Source: DATFVA01 sp963800255 (GTDB lineage: Bacteria; Bacteroidota; Ignavibacteria; Ignavibacteriales; Ignavibacteriaceae). From it: 64,000 bases of DNA. The notes below the pieces were generated by a model that saw only the letters and a program-made list of their open reading frames with translations, was not told the DNA's origin and did no database searches. A program made the position numbers and the translations under genes. Shown here piece after piece: positions 8,622 through 17,922 of the stretch. Each line of letters opens with the position of its first letter. The stretch's first letter is position 1. The DNA lies in NCBI GenBank assembly GCA_963800255.1, contig CAWDAK010000009.1:186001-250000 (forward strand), written 5' to 3'.

Positions 8622-9398
8622 TTATATTGAGATTTTTCCATCTGTGTTTCTTTTTATTACCTCGGCCGCAAGAGCCATATAGTTTTTTGCTCCTGATGAA
8701 ATAGCATCATATAAAATCACCGGTTTGCCGTAACTGGGAGCTTCGGATATCCGTACATTCCTGTGAATAATAGTATCAAAAACCTTCTCACCAAAATACT
8801 TTCTTACTTCTTCGGCAACCTGGTGGGATAACCTGAGCCGTGTATCAAACATAGTAAGCAACACGCCCTCAATAGTCAAGTCCTTATTAAAATGCTTTTT
8901 AACAATATTGATAGTATTAAGCAGCTGACCGAGGCCTTCTAATGCAAAATATTCGCACTGCACAGGAATCAAAACGGAATTCGCAGAAGTAAGCGCATTC
9001 AACGTTAACAAACCAAGTGATGGAGGACAATCAATCAGCACAAAATCATAACTGCTGTCTATTTTCTGCATGGCTCTTCTCAGCAGTCTTTCCCGGTTTT
9101 CTATATCAACCATCTCGATTTCAGCACCAACAAGATTTATATTTGAAGGAAGCAGGTCAAGAAAAGGCATATAAGTATTTATTATAACTTCATCCGCAGG
9201 ACGTGTGCCGATCAGAACTTCGTAAACCGAGGGAGAATGATCATTAACGCTCAATCCTGAGGAGGAATTAGCCTGGGGATCAATATCAATAAGAAGTGTG
9301 CGTTTTTCAGCGGCTGCCAGGAGAGAGGACAGATTTATTGCCGTAGTGGTTTTACCCACTCCGCCCTTCTGGTTAGCTATAGCTATTACTTTTGCCAT
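8622..9398 (-). CDS. parA: chromosome partitioning ATPase ParA/Soj
   Basis: This 258-residue ParA ATPase begins with the deviant Walker A motif NQKGGVGKTTTAINLSS, with the signature lysine near residue 11. It continues with LLIDIDPQANSSSG (Walker A') and FVLIDCPPSLGLLTLNAL (Walker B region). It lacks an N-terminal HTH, so it is the chromosomal Soj type rather than a plasmid ParA. It is the first gene of a compact run that continues through parB to nadB. The 76 bp to the next upstream gene probably contain the promoter. Confidence 0.97.
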   Translation of the reverse strand: MAKVIAIANQKGGVGKTTTAINLSSLLAAAEKRTLLIDIDPQANSSSGLSVNDHSPSVYEVLIGTRPADEVIINTYMPFLDLLPSNINLVGAEIEMVDIENRERLLRRAMQKIDSSYDFVLIDCPPSLGLLTLNALTSANSVLIPVQCEYFALEGLGQLLNTINIVKKHFNKDLTIEGVLLTMFDTRLRLSHQVAEEVRKYFGEKVFDTIIHRNVRISEAPSYGKPVILYDAISSGAKNYMALAAEVIKRNTDGKISI

Positions 9399-9474
9399 TC
9401 AATAATACGATGAACGTAATTTAATTAATAGTTTCGACTAAAATAGCTTTACATCGTATTTTTTCCAAATGAAC

Positions 9475-10155
9475 CTAAAGCTTAATTTCTTCACCGTAAT
9501 CAAGTACCCTTGAATCTATTCCAACCGCTTCAACTTTACGTTTAAACTCCTGCGGGTCAGCCTTAATAAGATCAAAAGTATTATAATGAATGGGGATAGC
9601 CGTTTTTGGTTTAACCAGTTCAGCTGCCCTTACTGCATCAGTAATATCCATTGTAAAATTATCACCTATAGGGAGCAGCATATAGTCAACCGGTCCGTTC
9701 ATTTCCCCGATCAGTTTCATATCAAGAAATAAGGCTGTATCACCGGTATGATACAGGGTCTTGCCATCAGCCTGGAGTATAATCCCTGCTGGTTCCCCGG
9801 CATAGTTTCCATCCGGCGTTTGGGAACCATGATGGGCAATAGTAAACTTCACCCTGCCGAAGTCAAAATTGTAACCTCCCCCTATATGCATATTATGTGT
9901 TTCAAATCCTTTGGATGAGAGGTAATTTCCAAGTTCGTTAACACAGATGAACATAACCTTACCCTTTTTTGCAATTTTCATTGCATCGCCAAGGTGATCG
10001 TTGTGAGCATGTGACAGGATTATATAATCAGTTTCAACATCATCTGACTTAACAGGAGAGGTAGGATTATCGTCAAGGAATGGATCAATCAGAATTTTAG
10101 TGCCTGAATCTGTCGTTACCTGGAAGGCAGAATGTGAAAAATACTTTAATTTCAT
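9475..10155 (-). CDS. UPF0173 metal-dependent hydrolase
   Basis: A 226-residue metallo-beta-lactamase-fold protein with the metal motif SHAHNDHLGDA (HxHxDH) near residue 50. Further ligands are visible in IAHHGSQTPDG, LYHTGDTALFLDM and AIPIHYNTFDL. The start KLKYFSHSAFQV is typical of the UPF0173 (YtkL) family. The substrate is unknown. It lies downstream of the CHAD gene with 25 bp between them; a GGAGGA run 6 bases upstream of the ATG serves as ribosome binding site. Confidence 0.9.
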   Translation of the reverse strand: MKLKYFSHSAFQVTTDSGTKILIDPFLDDNPTSPVKSDDVETDYIILSHAHNDHLGDAMKIAKKGKVMFICVNELGNYLSSKGFETHNMHIGGGYNFDFGRVKFTIAHHGSQTPDGNYAGEPAGIILQADGKTLYHTGDTALFLDMKLIGEMNGPVDYMLLPIGDNFTMDITDAVRAAELVKPKTAIPIHYNTFDLIKADPQEFKRKVEAVGIDSRVLDYGEEIKL

Positions 10156-10180
10156 TTATTCCTCCTTTTATCTAAAATAA

Positions 10181-10636
10181 TTACAGGAGCTGCTCAAGAT
10201 TTTTAACAGCTTTACCGGCAGTAAACTTTTTTAACTCCTGTTTTAGTTTAACTTTATATTCGTTACGAAGTTCTTCAAGCTTCCGGAATACCTTTTTAGG
10301 AATCTTAATATCCTGGTGGTTTGCCATCGAGTTTATGTTCTCCTCCATTACATCGAAATCTCTCACCTGACCGGATAAATCCTGCAGCTTTGTTACTTTC
10401 TTATATAATATCATAAATATTTTGCTGTCATAGCATGATACAAATAACTCCATGGAATATCGAAATCGCCTCAACGATATTCTTATCCGGTGGAGACCTT
10501 CAGCAGACTCTGATTCAAAGTAATTTTTTATATCGTCCATTACCTGATCAAGACGGTTTTTTAATATTATATCAGCGGCACTGCTGAATGCAAGATTATT
10601 ATCCAGATTGTCAATCTGCCATTTCTTTTTTTGCAT
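10181..10636 (-). CDS. short CHAD-domain protein
   Basis: CHAD domains are histidine-rich helical domains that bind polyphosphate. This 151-residue copy shows the core blocks GLHRIRISLRRFRYSMELF and KLQDLSGQVRDFDVMEENI. It is about half the usual length of a CHAD domain (two four-helix bundles), so only the N-terminal bundle seems to be kept. There is no frameshifted continuation visible downstream. With the Ppx/GppA gene in the same window, a link to polyphosphate is possible but only inferred. Confidence 0.8.
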   Translation of the reverse strand: MQKKKWQIDNLDNNLAFSSAADIILKNRLDQVMDDIKNYFESESAEGLHRIRISLRRFRYSMELFVSCYDSKIFMILYKKVTKLQDLSGQVRDFDVMEENINSMANHQDIKIPKKVFRKLEELRNEYKVKLKQELKKFTAGKAVKNLEQLL

Positions 10637-10743
10637 ATTTATCTTTCTTAAAACCCATGTGTAATAAATCGATGAAGACCTGAAAAGATCTCATATCCTG
10701 TTGAGAATTTTCTTCATTAAAAAAAGGAATGCCTGCTGCTATC

Positions 10744-11562
10744 CTAGGTTTTCTGGACATAATGCTCAAAGATCCCTCTCCATCCTTTGGCAGCGGGAGA
10801 TTTAAAAGCCTTCTCGAGTCGTTTCCTTAATGCCTCCCTTGAAAGTCCCCTGGTAAGCTGTCCGTCTTCGGCCAGCGAGATGCCGCCTGTCTCCTCTGAA
10901 ACAATTACGCTGAGCACGTCTGCCTGTTCAGTTATACCTAATCCCGCCCTATGCCTCATTCCCAGCGATTCTCCGTTAACCTGGGTGGTTGTGGAGAGAG
11001 GGAGAGTACATCTTGCAGCTTCAATCCCGTTATTATTTACAATTACGGCTCCGTCGTGCAGAGGCGACCTGGGGAAAAAGATTGAGCGAAGCAGAGAACT
11101 GCTGAGCTTGGCATTAAGGGGCTCACCTGTTTCTGCATAACCCCTGATCCCTGTCGACTTAATTATTACTATCAAGGCACCGTGCTGGTGCTGAGATAGT
11201 TCAAATGCTGCATCGGCTATTATAGTTGCTGCTTCGGGTGATTCATCATTCACAAACATCCTGAAGAAGGGGTTCCTTGCAACCATAACAAGCAGCCTCC
11301 TTATTTCCGGCTGGAAGAGAATAAGAAATGCGATTACCCAGATATCCCTTATAAGTTTCAACAGCCAGCTAAGGGCCCTTAATTCAGCAGCCGTGGAGAC
11401 AAACGAAAGCAGGAATACAATCATTAATCCCATAAAGATCTGGGCGGCAATTGTTCCTTTAAGCAGATTATAGAGCTTGTAAATAATAAAGGAAACAATG
11501 GCAATGTCTATCAGATCCGCAAAGGAAACTGAAAGGAAACCGATTTTGAAAAGTTCAAACAT
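10744..11562 (-). CDS. cdaA: diadenylate cyclase CdaA (c-di-AMP synthase)
   Basis: This membrane-bound enzyme makes c-di-AMP from two ATP. Its 272 residues hold three N-terminal membrane segments (about 14-30, 37-58, 66-84) and a DAC domain. The active-site motifs are SPLHDGAVIV (DGA) and SLGMRHRAGLG (RHR), followed by SEETGGISLAEDGQL. The start overlaps the folP stop by one base. The folP-cdaA order is common in Bacteroidota. c-di-AMP usually controls potassium and osmotic balance, which fits the Trk/Ktr genes at 56-59 kb, although no direct link is visible. Confidence 0.96.
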   Translation of the reverse strand: MFELFKIGFLSVSFADLIDIAIVSFIIYKLYNLLKGTIAAQIFMGLMIVFLLSFVSTAAELRALSWLLKLIRDIWVIAFLILFQPEIRRLLVMVARNPFFRMFVNDESPEAATIIADAAFELSQHQHGALIVIIKSTGIRGYAETGEPLNAKLSSSLLRSIFFPRSPLHDGAVIVNNNGIEAARCTLPLSTTTQVNGESLGMRHRAGLGITEQADVLSVIVSEETGGISLAEDGQLTRGLSREALRKRLEKAFKSPAAKGWRGIFEHYVQKT

Positions 11563-12443
11563 TAAGTTTTAAGTTTATTTAATATTCTGCTTACCTGCAG
11601 ACCGTAAAGTACGTTATGGGTACGGATAAATGCCGCTCCGTTTTTTACCGCCAGCGTATTGATAACAGCAGTGGCTAAATCCCTGTCTTCCGTCAGATCC
11701 CCAACAATGTTTTTTATAAATCCTTTCCTGGAAACTCCTATCATTACCGGGTAGCCTGAAGTCTTAAACCTCCCCAATTCTTTTATTATTGTCAAATTAT
11801 GCTCGAAGGTCTTCCCGAACCCGATTCCAGGATCAATAATAATTTTATTAATTCCATGTTTTTCAGCCTTCTCTGCCTGCTTCATTAGAAATGCAAAAAT
11901 ATCTTCAACCAGGTTGTTATAAACCGGGTTTAACTGCATATCTTTAGGGGTTCCTTTTATATGCATTATTATTAGCGCAGCTTGATATTCTTTAATCACG
12001 TCATTTAATTCAGGGTCGAATGTTCCCCCGCTTATATCATTTATTATTGAGGCGCCTCTTTTCAGGGCCTCCGCTGCAACTCTGCTCTTAGTTGTATCAA
12101 CTGAAATAACCGCTCCGGGCTTTTTATCAAGTATTCCTTCAAGCACGGGAATTACCCTGTTCATCTCTTCAAAAGCAGAAATACCTTCAGATCCCGGTCT
12201 TGTTGATTCTCCGCCGATGTCTATTATGTCGGCGCCCGTATCAAGCATGGATATACCATGACTTACAGCATCCCTGCGGTCAAAGTACCTGCCTCCGTCA
12301 GAAAATGAATCGGGAGTAACATTAAGGATTCCCATAATATAAACCCCGTCAAATGAAAAACTCCTTCCGGCAATCTCATATGATTTATTGCCTGAAGAAT
12401 TCTTTTTTTGTTTATTCATTTTCAAAAGTTTATCTGAATGCAT
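11562..12443 (-). CDS. folP: dihydropteroate synthase
   Basis: This folate enzyme joins 6-hydroxymethyl-dihydropterin pyrophosphate and p-aminobenzoate. It is a TIM barrel of 293 residues. Signatures are MGILNVTPDSFSDGGRYF, DIGGESTRPGSEG, ISVDTTKSRVAAEAL, IINDISGG, IIDPGIGFGKTFEHN and MIGVSRKGFI. A second ATG at 12419 would drop eight residues without touching the fold; neither has a clear ribosome binding site. It is the first gene of the folP-cdaA pair. Confidence 0.96.
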   Translation of the reverse strand: MHSDKLLKMNKQKKNSSGNKSYEIAGRSFSFDGVYIMGILNVTPDSFSDGGRYFDRRDAVSHGISMLDTGADIIDIGGESTRPGSEGISAFEEMNRVIPVLEGILDKKPGAVISVDTTKSRVAAEALKRGASIINDISGGTFDPELNDVIKEYQAALIIMHIKGTPKDMQLNPVYNNLVEDIFAFLMKQAEKAEKHGINKIIIDPGIGFGKTFEHNLTIIKELGRFKTSGYPVMIGVSRKGFIKNIVGDLTEDRDLATAVINTLAVKNGAAFIRTHNVLYGLQVSRILNKLKT

Positions 12444-12570
12444 CTGGAATCTGTCTGCCGGACATAATTAAAAGGGAATTTGAAAGAATATTATAACTAA
12501 ATATAATCTCTCTTTTAAGTCTTTGCAAAATTCTAATGATGATTTAAAATAAAAAGTGAGGAGTGGGGGG

Positions 12571-12812
12571 AAGATTGGTTGAGTATGCAATATCTATCAA
12601 CGTATCACCGCTCTGCGGCTTAGTTCAAGGTTTATATGTGAGATAGGGCGACGTGGCGAGGGGAAGATTGGTTGAGTATGCAATATCTATCAACGTATCA
12701 CCGCTCTGCGGCTCAGTTCAAGGTTTATATGTGAGATAGGGCGACGTGGCGGGGGGAAGATTGGTTGAGTATGCAATATCTATCAACGTATCACCGCTCT
12801 GCGGCTTAGTTC
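12571..12812. repeat. 93-bp tandem repeat, 2.6 copies
   Basis: Three nearly identical units start at 12571, 12664 and 12757, a constant 93-bp period; the third breaks off at about 12812, just before the rpe stop. Differences are one or two substitutions per unit. Each unit contains TATCTATCAACGTATCA followed by a small hairpin CCGC-TCT-GCGG (12608-12618, 12701-12711, 12794-12804). The layout, an A/T-rich arm plus a hairpin, is the same as in the dispersed GGTGC/GCACC repeats of the second half of the window. Confidence 0.95.
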
Positions 12813-12824
12813 ATCCCCGCGGCT

Positions 12825-13481
12825 TTAGTTAGTCACAAGGTTCTTCAACTCAGTGCAGGCTGCAGCGGCGTTATCCGCTTTAAAAATCGAAGAGCCTGAA
12901 ACGAAAACATCAACTCCCGCATTAAAAGCAGGCAGGATAGTTTCCCTGTCAATACCTCCATCTATTTCAATCTTAAAATCCGCATTAAACTCTTTTCTTA
13001 ATTCTACTGCTTCCCTGATTTTGCGGATTGAGCCGGGAATGAATGACTGGCCACCGAAACCCGGATTTACCGACATAATAAGGAGTATATCGATATATTC
13101 TGCAATATCTTTAAGAGTGTGGACAGGGGTAGCAGGGTTAATAACCACACCTGCTTTCATCCCTAATTCTTTAATTTTGGTAATAGTCCTATTTAAATGA
13201 ATCACTCCTTCCTGGTGAACCAGGAGGTGATCAGCACCAGCTCTCTTAAAATCCTCCAGATACCTGTCAGGATTTTCGATCATCAGGTGAACATCAACAG
13301 GAAGCTTCGTTATCTTTCTAACAGCCTTAACAAGAACAGGACCGAAAGTAATATTAGGTACGAAGTGTCCATCCATTATATCGCAGTGAATCCAGTCAGC
13401 TCCGCCCATTTCCACAAGCCTGATCTGCTGTTCAAGCCGCGCCATATCGGCTGACAAAATTGAAGGAGCAATTAAGGCCAT
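12825..13481 (-). CDS. rpe: ribulose-phosphate 3-epimerase
   Basis: This enzyme interconverts ribulose-5-phosphate and xylulose-5-phosphate in the pentose phosphate pathway. It is a 218-residue TIM barrel with IAPSILSADMARLEQQI, WIHCDIMDGHFVPNITFG (metal-binding His and Asp), PVDVHLMIENPD, MSVNPGFGGQSF and IEIDGGI. It abuts the PASTA gene with no gap. Its stop lies 12 bp from the 93-bp tandem repeats. Confidence 0.97.
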   Translation of the reverse strand: MALIAPSILSADMARLEQQIRLVEMGGADWIHCDIMDGHFVPNITFGPVLVKAVRKITKLPVDVHLMIENPDRYLEDFKRAGADHLLVHQEGVIHLNRTITKIKELGMKAGVVINPATPVHTLKDIAEYIDILLIMSVNPGFGGQSFIPGSIRKIREAVELRKEFNADFKIEIDGGIDRETILPAFNAGVDVFVSGSSIFKADNAAAACTELKNLVTN

Positions 13482-14240
13482 TTATTCCTCCTTAATCTCG
13501 TTTTCATTTGCGGATTTAGTTACAAAAAGATCGACTTTATCTCCTGCATTAACCTTATTCCCTTTACTTGGATACTGATCAAGGATTGTATTAGGAAGCA
13601 GGGAAAAAGAAGGCTGGTAATTTATTTTACCAACTTTAAGTGAACTATCGGCCAGAATTTTCTCGGCTTCTGTAAGAGACTTTCCGATCAGGTCAGGTAT
13701 TTCAATACTGCCTGTCTGAACCTGTCCAAGACTCACCGTTACATTAACGCTCTCACCTTTTTTAATCGGGGTTCCTTCAGCAAACTGCTGATCATAAATC
13801 ATATCCTTCGGGTATCCTGAAGCCTCCTGGTCAATATCACCAAGTTTTAGGCCCAGTCTCTCCAGCGAGAACTTAGCATCTCTTATAGATTTACCGGTAA
13901 GTTGGGGAACATGGACAACCGGCTCTCCGCCGCTGACAAAGAGGTAAACCCTTCTTCCCTCCTTTACCGTTTCACCGGCTCGGGGTCTCTGGAAGATAAT
14001 TGAGCCCTCCGGAAACTTCTCATCAAAAGTAGTATCACCAATTATAGGATCAAGGTCCTGGGATTCCAGCAGCTTTACAGCATCGATCTCGGTCTTACCC
14101 ACTACATCGGGCACCTTTTCAATTGGTGAACTTACATACCATGGCAGGATAACATTATCCATCAGGAGTGCGATAGCAAATAAACCAAAAAGGATCCAGA
14201 GGATTTTTTTAACGACAGGTTTTTGAAGATATTTTTTCAT
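13482..14240 (-). CDS. membrane-anchored protein with three PASTA domains
   Basis: From the ATG at 14240 the protein has about 252 residues: a short basic N-terminus, one membrane segment (ILWILFGLFAIALLM), then three PASTA repeats outside the membrane. Each shows the family pattern: KVPDVVGKTEIDAV, HVPQLTGKSIRDAK and EIPDLIGKSLTEAE, each with a later GxxV...G stretch. No kinase or transpeptidase domain is attached, so this is a stand-alone PASTA protein, probably binding peptidoglycan. An upstream in-frame ATG at 14276 would add 12 residues. It is coupled to rpe. Confidence 0.85.
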   Translation of the reverse strand: MKKYLQKPVVKKILWILFGLFAIALLMDNVILPWYVSSPIEKVPDVVGKTEIDAVKLLESQDLDPIIGDTTFDEKFPEGSIIFQRPRAGETVKEGRRVYLFVSGGEPVVHVPQLTGKSIRDAKFSLERLGLKLGDIDQEASGYPKDMIYDQQFAEGTPIKKGESVNVTVSLGQVQTGSIEIPDLIGKSLTEAEKILADSSLKVGKINYQPSFSLLPNTILDQYPSKGNKVNAGDKVDLFVTKSANENEIKEE

Positions 14241-14451
14241 CGTTCGAAATATATCAAATGAGCCTATTTTAAACAAACTATAAAGGATGTACTTAAATAA
14301 GGATGTTAACCGGGTTTTTAGCTATGAATAAAAATAAAATTACTATATATTTGGCCGTAATTAAGAATGAACAGAAAAATCTGTATTTTTGGTATTCGCT
14401 TACCATTAAAATTATTCTGCTTTTTTATTCAAATTTTCTTATGAGGTACTA

Positions 14452-16014
14452 ATGTTTAAACAGCACCCCAAAGGTTTGTACGTGCTATTCTTCACCGAAA
14501 TGTGGGAAAGATTCAGCTATTACGGTATGAGGGCAATTCTTTCTCTTTATATGATTAACGCCCTCATGTACGACAAAGCCTTCACTTCTTCTATTTATGG
14601 ATATTATACAGGACTGGTTTACCTTACTCCCCTTCTTGGCGGGTATGTGGCAGATAAGTACTGGGGAAACAGAAGATCCATAATATGGGGTGGAATAGTA
14701 ATGGCCCTTGGTCAGTTTGCACTTTCCTTCAGCGGATTTTTATATCATCCCCCCGTTGATCCGAGTATTACTTATTCAGCACTAACTTTTAACGCTCAGC
14801 AAATAACATTTGTAATCGGCTTAACCCTGCTGATTATTGGAAACGGATTCTTCAAACCAAATATCTCTACCATGGTGGGTCAGCTTTATCCTGCCAGCTC
14901 GGTTAGGATGAGAGATTCAGCGTTTACTATTTTTTATATGGGTATTAACCTGGGAGCTTTATTTTCTCCCCTGGTGGCAGGTGGACTTGGAGATACCGGT
15001 AACCCCGCTGATTTTAAATGGGGATTTTTGTCAGCCGGTATTGGTATGATGGTAGGATTAATTACTTTCTACTGGGGAAAAAATAAATTCCTGGTAACTC
15101 CTGAGGGAGAGCAAATAGGACTTCCCCCTGCAAAGAAAACAAGGGAAGAGAAAAAGGCAGAAGCACCCGATTTTACAACGGGACAGATTATCTTTGCTGT
15201 CGGTTTATTCGCCGCGCTCTTCTGCATTATTCTTTTCGCATTCAATGCTGACGTAATAAGTGCTTTCATATTCTCTTCGATGATAGCTGTACCGACCTTG
15301 ATCATAATTGATAAATCTTTAACAAAAGTAGAAAAACAGAGGATAGCAGTCATTTACATCCTCTCATTTTTCGTAATATTCTTTTGGTCGGCGTTTGAAC
15401 AGGCAGGTGTGTCTTTAACATTCTTTGCAGAGGAGCAGACAAACAGGGTAATTACCTGGCTGAATGACTTTGTTATACCGGCCAGTTTCTTCCAATCTGT
15501 TAACCCGCTTGCCATCATTGTTTTCGCACCGATTTTCGCCGGCATATGGACGAAACTCGGAGATAGAGGAAAAGAACCATCGTCTCCTCTTAAGATGGCT
15601 ATTGGATTAATGCTTCTTGCCCTTGGATTTGTACTCCTTGTAATCGGTGCCAGGATAGCTGATACAGGGGTAAAGGTTAGTCCTCTCTGGCTGGTGGGTG
15701 CGTACACACTACATACATTCGGAGAACTTAGCTTATCGCCTATCGGTTTATCGATGGTGACCAAGCTTTCACCTATTAAATTCTCTTCCCTGCTTATGGG
15801 TGTCTGGTTTCTTGCAAACGCTGCAGCCAATCTTTTGGCAGGCAAGCTGAGCACATTATACCCTGAAGCCGGACAAACAACATATTTATTTGGTTTTGCT
15901 ATTCAGAACCTTGCAGATTTCTTTTTAATATTTGTAATTATGGCAGCCGCAGCATCTCTTATATTATTTATGCTTTATAAGCTGCTGCTTAAGCTGATGC
16001 ACGGCGTAACCTGA
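14452..16014 (+). CDS. POT/PTR2-family proton-dependent oligopeptide transporter
   Basis: This 520-residue major-facilitator protein takes up di- and tripeptides with protons. The N-terminal signature FTEMWERFSYYGMRAILSLY contains the proton-coupling ExxER motif. GFFKPNISTMVGQLYP and DSAFTIFYMGINLGAL are the PTR2 family motifs. About 14 hydrophobic segments can be counted, with a charged cytoplasmic loop near residue 230. The gene is flanked by its own leader of 175 bp and by a terminator, so it is monocistronic. A TATTTTTG box at 14384-14391 fits the Bacteroidota -7 consensus, but I see no well-placed -33 element. Confidence 0.95.
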   Translation: MFKQHPKGLYVLFFTEMWERFSYYGMRAILSLYMINALMYDKAFTSSIYGYYTGLVYLTPLLGGYVADKYWGNRRSIIWGGIVMALGQFALSFSGFLYHPPVDPSITYSALTFNAQQITFVIGLTLLIIGNGFFKPNISTMVGQLYPASSVRMRDSAFTIFYMGINLGALFSPLVAGGLGDTGNPADFKWGFLSAGIGMMVGLITFYWGKNKFLVTPEGEQIGLPPAKKTREEKKAEAPDFTTGQIIFAVGLFAALFCIILFAFNADVISAFIFSSMIAVPTLIIIDKSLTKVEKQRIAVIYILSFFVIFFWSAFEQAGVSLTFFAEEQTNRVITWLNDFVIPASFFQSVNPLAIIVFAPIFAGIWTKLGDRGKEPSSPLKMAIGLMLLALGFVLLVIGARIADTGVKVSPLWLVGAYTLHTFGELSLSPIGLSMVTKLSPIKFSSLLMGVWFLANAAANLLAGKLSTLYPEAGQTTYLFGFAIQNLADFFLIFVIMAAAASLILFMLYKLLLKLMHGVT

Positions 16015-16041
16015 TAAAACAAAATAAGTTATTTTTATAAT

Positions 16042-16077
16042 CCCCCGTTTTCTATTAAGGATGCGGGGGTTTATTTT
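16042..16077 (+). terminator. rho-independent terminator of the peptide transporter gene
   Basis: CCCCCG at 16042-16047 pairs with CGGGGG at 16064-16069 and is followed by TTTATTTTT. It begins 28 bp after the transporter stop. An ATG at 16061 lies inside the 3' arm, which argues against it being the start of the next gene. Confidence 0.8.
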
Positions 16078-16084
16078 TGATTAT

Positions 16085-17707
16085 ATGTATAAAAATTATT
16101 TTATTCTTAACCGCCTGATACTGGAGTTGAATTCTCTTCTGCAGAGTTCTGAAATTACTGAGATATACTCCCAGGAAAAAGATAAGCTTATCTTAAAATG
16201 TGAGAACAGTACTGATAAATTTATTGAAATTTCTGTGAATCCCGGTGATCCCTACATTACTCTAAAAGATGAACTTCACCGTGCCAGGAAAAACAGTATT
16301 GACTTCTTCAGCGAATACCTTCCAATAAAAATAATCAAGTTTGAAATTTCAGATCATGACAGGCTTGTAAGGATATCAGGTGAAAAGGTTAATTTTTTCT
16401 TTGCGGTAAGGGGCAAGCACACAAATATGTTTATACAGGATCAGGGGAAAAGCATATCTTCTTTTAAAAATGAAAGCGATACCTACCTTGAAGAATTTGG
16501 TAAAGAAATAGTGGGCCATTCATTTACAGATGAACCAAAGAGAATCGATTTTAAAAACACATTTCTTGAGTTTGATGACTACAGGAAGAAATACCCATTT
16601 ATCGGCAAAGAAATAATAACGGAGGCAAAATACCGCTTTGATGAAAATCCCGGAGAAAATAAGGCTGGTTACCTGGAAGATATAATCCGGGAATTATTAA
16701 TTGAGAAACCTGCTGTTTATCTATCATCCGGTACAGGTGAGGTATTTCTGGCTGTCAGCACATTCCATATATTCCCTTCCGATGAAATAAAAACCTTTGA
16801 TGTTATGACGGAAGCGGTAAATTACTTCCTCGCCAGGAAATATCAGCTGGAAGCATTTTCTTCCAAAAGGAAAATAATAGAAAAATACATTGAGAGGGAG
16901 TTATCAAAATTATCATCAAAGATGAACGATCTCAAGGGAAGGATTGACCGTGGAAGCCGGGAGGAAGAATACAACAAAATGGGCAATCTCCTTCTCATAA
17001 ACCTGAACAATGTGCAGCCAAAAAGTAAACTGACAGAAGTAGAAGATATTTACGATAACAATAAACCGCTTCAAATTAAACTTGACCCCAAGTTATCACC
17101 TCAAAAGAATGCTGAATTTTACTTTAACAAGGCAGGGAACGAAAAGACAGCCTTTAAGAAATCAAAGGAATTATTCCTTAGTGTTTCCGAAAATTATAAA
17201 AGGCTGCTGCAGCTTAAACAGCGGTTCCTTAATTCCGAATCACTTGAAGATATAAATAATATTATGAAGGAGCTTCATATCAAATCGGGCGAAAAGAAAG
17301 AATCTGTAGATGACATCAAATCTAAATTCAAACATTATGTCATTGAAGGCAAGTACGACGTCTTTGTAGGAAAAGACAGCGTGAACAATGATCTGCTGAC
17401 AATGAAATTTGCAAAACAGAATGATTACTGGTTCCACGCAAGGAGTGTTCCGGGGTCGCATGTTGTTCTAAGGGTAATAAATACTAAAGATCCGGTTCCA
17501 AAGAACATTCTGAAAAGCACAGCATCAATAGCAGCATATCATAGTAAAGCAAAAACAAGCGGAGTAGCCCCGGTATCATATACCTTCAAAAAATATGTAA
17601 CAAAGAAAAAAGGGATGGAACCCGGAAAGGTAGCGTTGCTAAAAGAAGAAGTACTGCTTGTTAAACCGGAGATACCGAAGAATTGTGAATATATGGCGAA
17701 TGAATAA
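16085..17707 (+). CDS. rqcH: NFACT-family ribosome quality control factor RqcH
   Basis: Bacterial RqcH (Rqc2/FpbA) binds stalled 50S subunits carrying peptidyl-tRNA and adds C-terminal alanine tails. The protein has about 540 residues: an NFACT-N domain with the conserved Asp-Arg pair (SDHDRLVRIS, D92/R93), HhH and coiled-coil regions (about 260-400), and the C-terminal NFACT-R domain GKYDVFVGKDSVNNDLLT with WFHARSVPGSHVVLR. I start it at the ATG at 16085 (MYKNYFILNR); the in-frame ATG at 16061 is inside the upstream terminator hairpin. No other quality-control gene is adjacent. Confidence 0.92.
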   Translation: MYKNYFILNRLILELNSLLQSSEITEIYSQEKDKLILKCENSTDKFIEISVNPGDPYITLKDELHRARKNSIDFFSEYLPIKIIKFEISDHDRLVRISGEKVNFFFAVRGKHTNMFIQDQGKSISSFKNESDTYLEEFGKEIVGHSFTDEPKRIDFKNTFLEFDDYRKKYPFIGKEIITEAKYRFDENPGENKAGYLEDIIRELLIEKPAVYLSSGTGEVFLAVSTFHIFPSDEIKTFDVMTEAVNYFLARKYQLEAFSSKRKIIEKYIERELSKLSSKMNDLKGRIDRGSREEEYNKMGNLLLINLNNVQPKSKLTEVEDIYDNNKPLQIKLDPKLSPQKNAEFYFNKAGNEKTAFKKSKELFLSVSENYKRLLQLKQRFLNSESLEDINNIMKELHIKSGEKKESVDDIKSKFKHYVIEGKYDVFVGKDSVNNDLLTMKFAKQNDYWFHARSVPGSHVVLRVINTKDPVPKNILKSTASIAAYHSKAKTSGVAPVSYTFKKYVTKKKGMEPGKVALLKEEVLLVKPEIPKNCEYMANE

Positions 17708-17715
17708 TTAAATTA

Positions 17716-17922
17716 TCAATGATCCGAGTCTCTGCCTTCCAGCACGTAGGAATTATAAATAAGGTAATATTCCTGCATCCATTCATTACCATCATCTGAC
17801 TCAGAACCTTCGATGGAACTTAAACTGTTCGAACCATTTTCCATATTACTGCTTCCGGGAAAAATGATTTCAAGCAGTTCAAAAAACTTACCTGTGCCGC
17901 CGTACATGATTTTTTCATACAT
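17716..17922 (-). CDS. small acidic protein of unknown function
   Basis: A 68-residue reading frame with an excellent ribosome binding site: AGGTGA (minus strand, 17935-17930) 7 bases before the ATG. The protein is acidic and serine-rich (SSIEGSESDDGNEWMQEYY), with no membrane segment. I do not recognise it. It converges on rqcH, with 8 bp between the stops. The strong ribosome binding site is the main reason to call it a gene. Confidence 0.5.
   Translation of the reverse strand: MYEKIMYGGTGKFFELLEIIFPGSSNMENGSNSLSSIEGSESDDGNEWMQEYYLIYNSYVLEGRDSDH

Noticed and set aside
7674..9398. parS sites near parAB
   Set aside because: No 16-bp palindrome close to the consensus was found by eye; sites may lie outside the window.
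16061..16084. ATG at 16061 as the rqcH start
   Set aside because: It lies in the 3' arm of the upstream terminator and adds residues not seen in the family.
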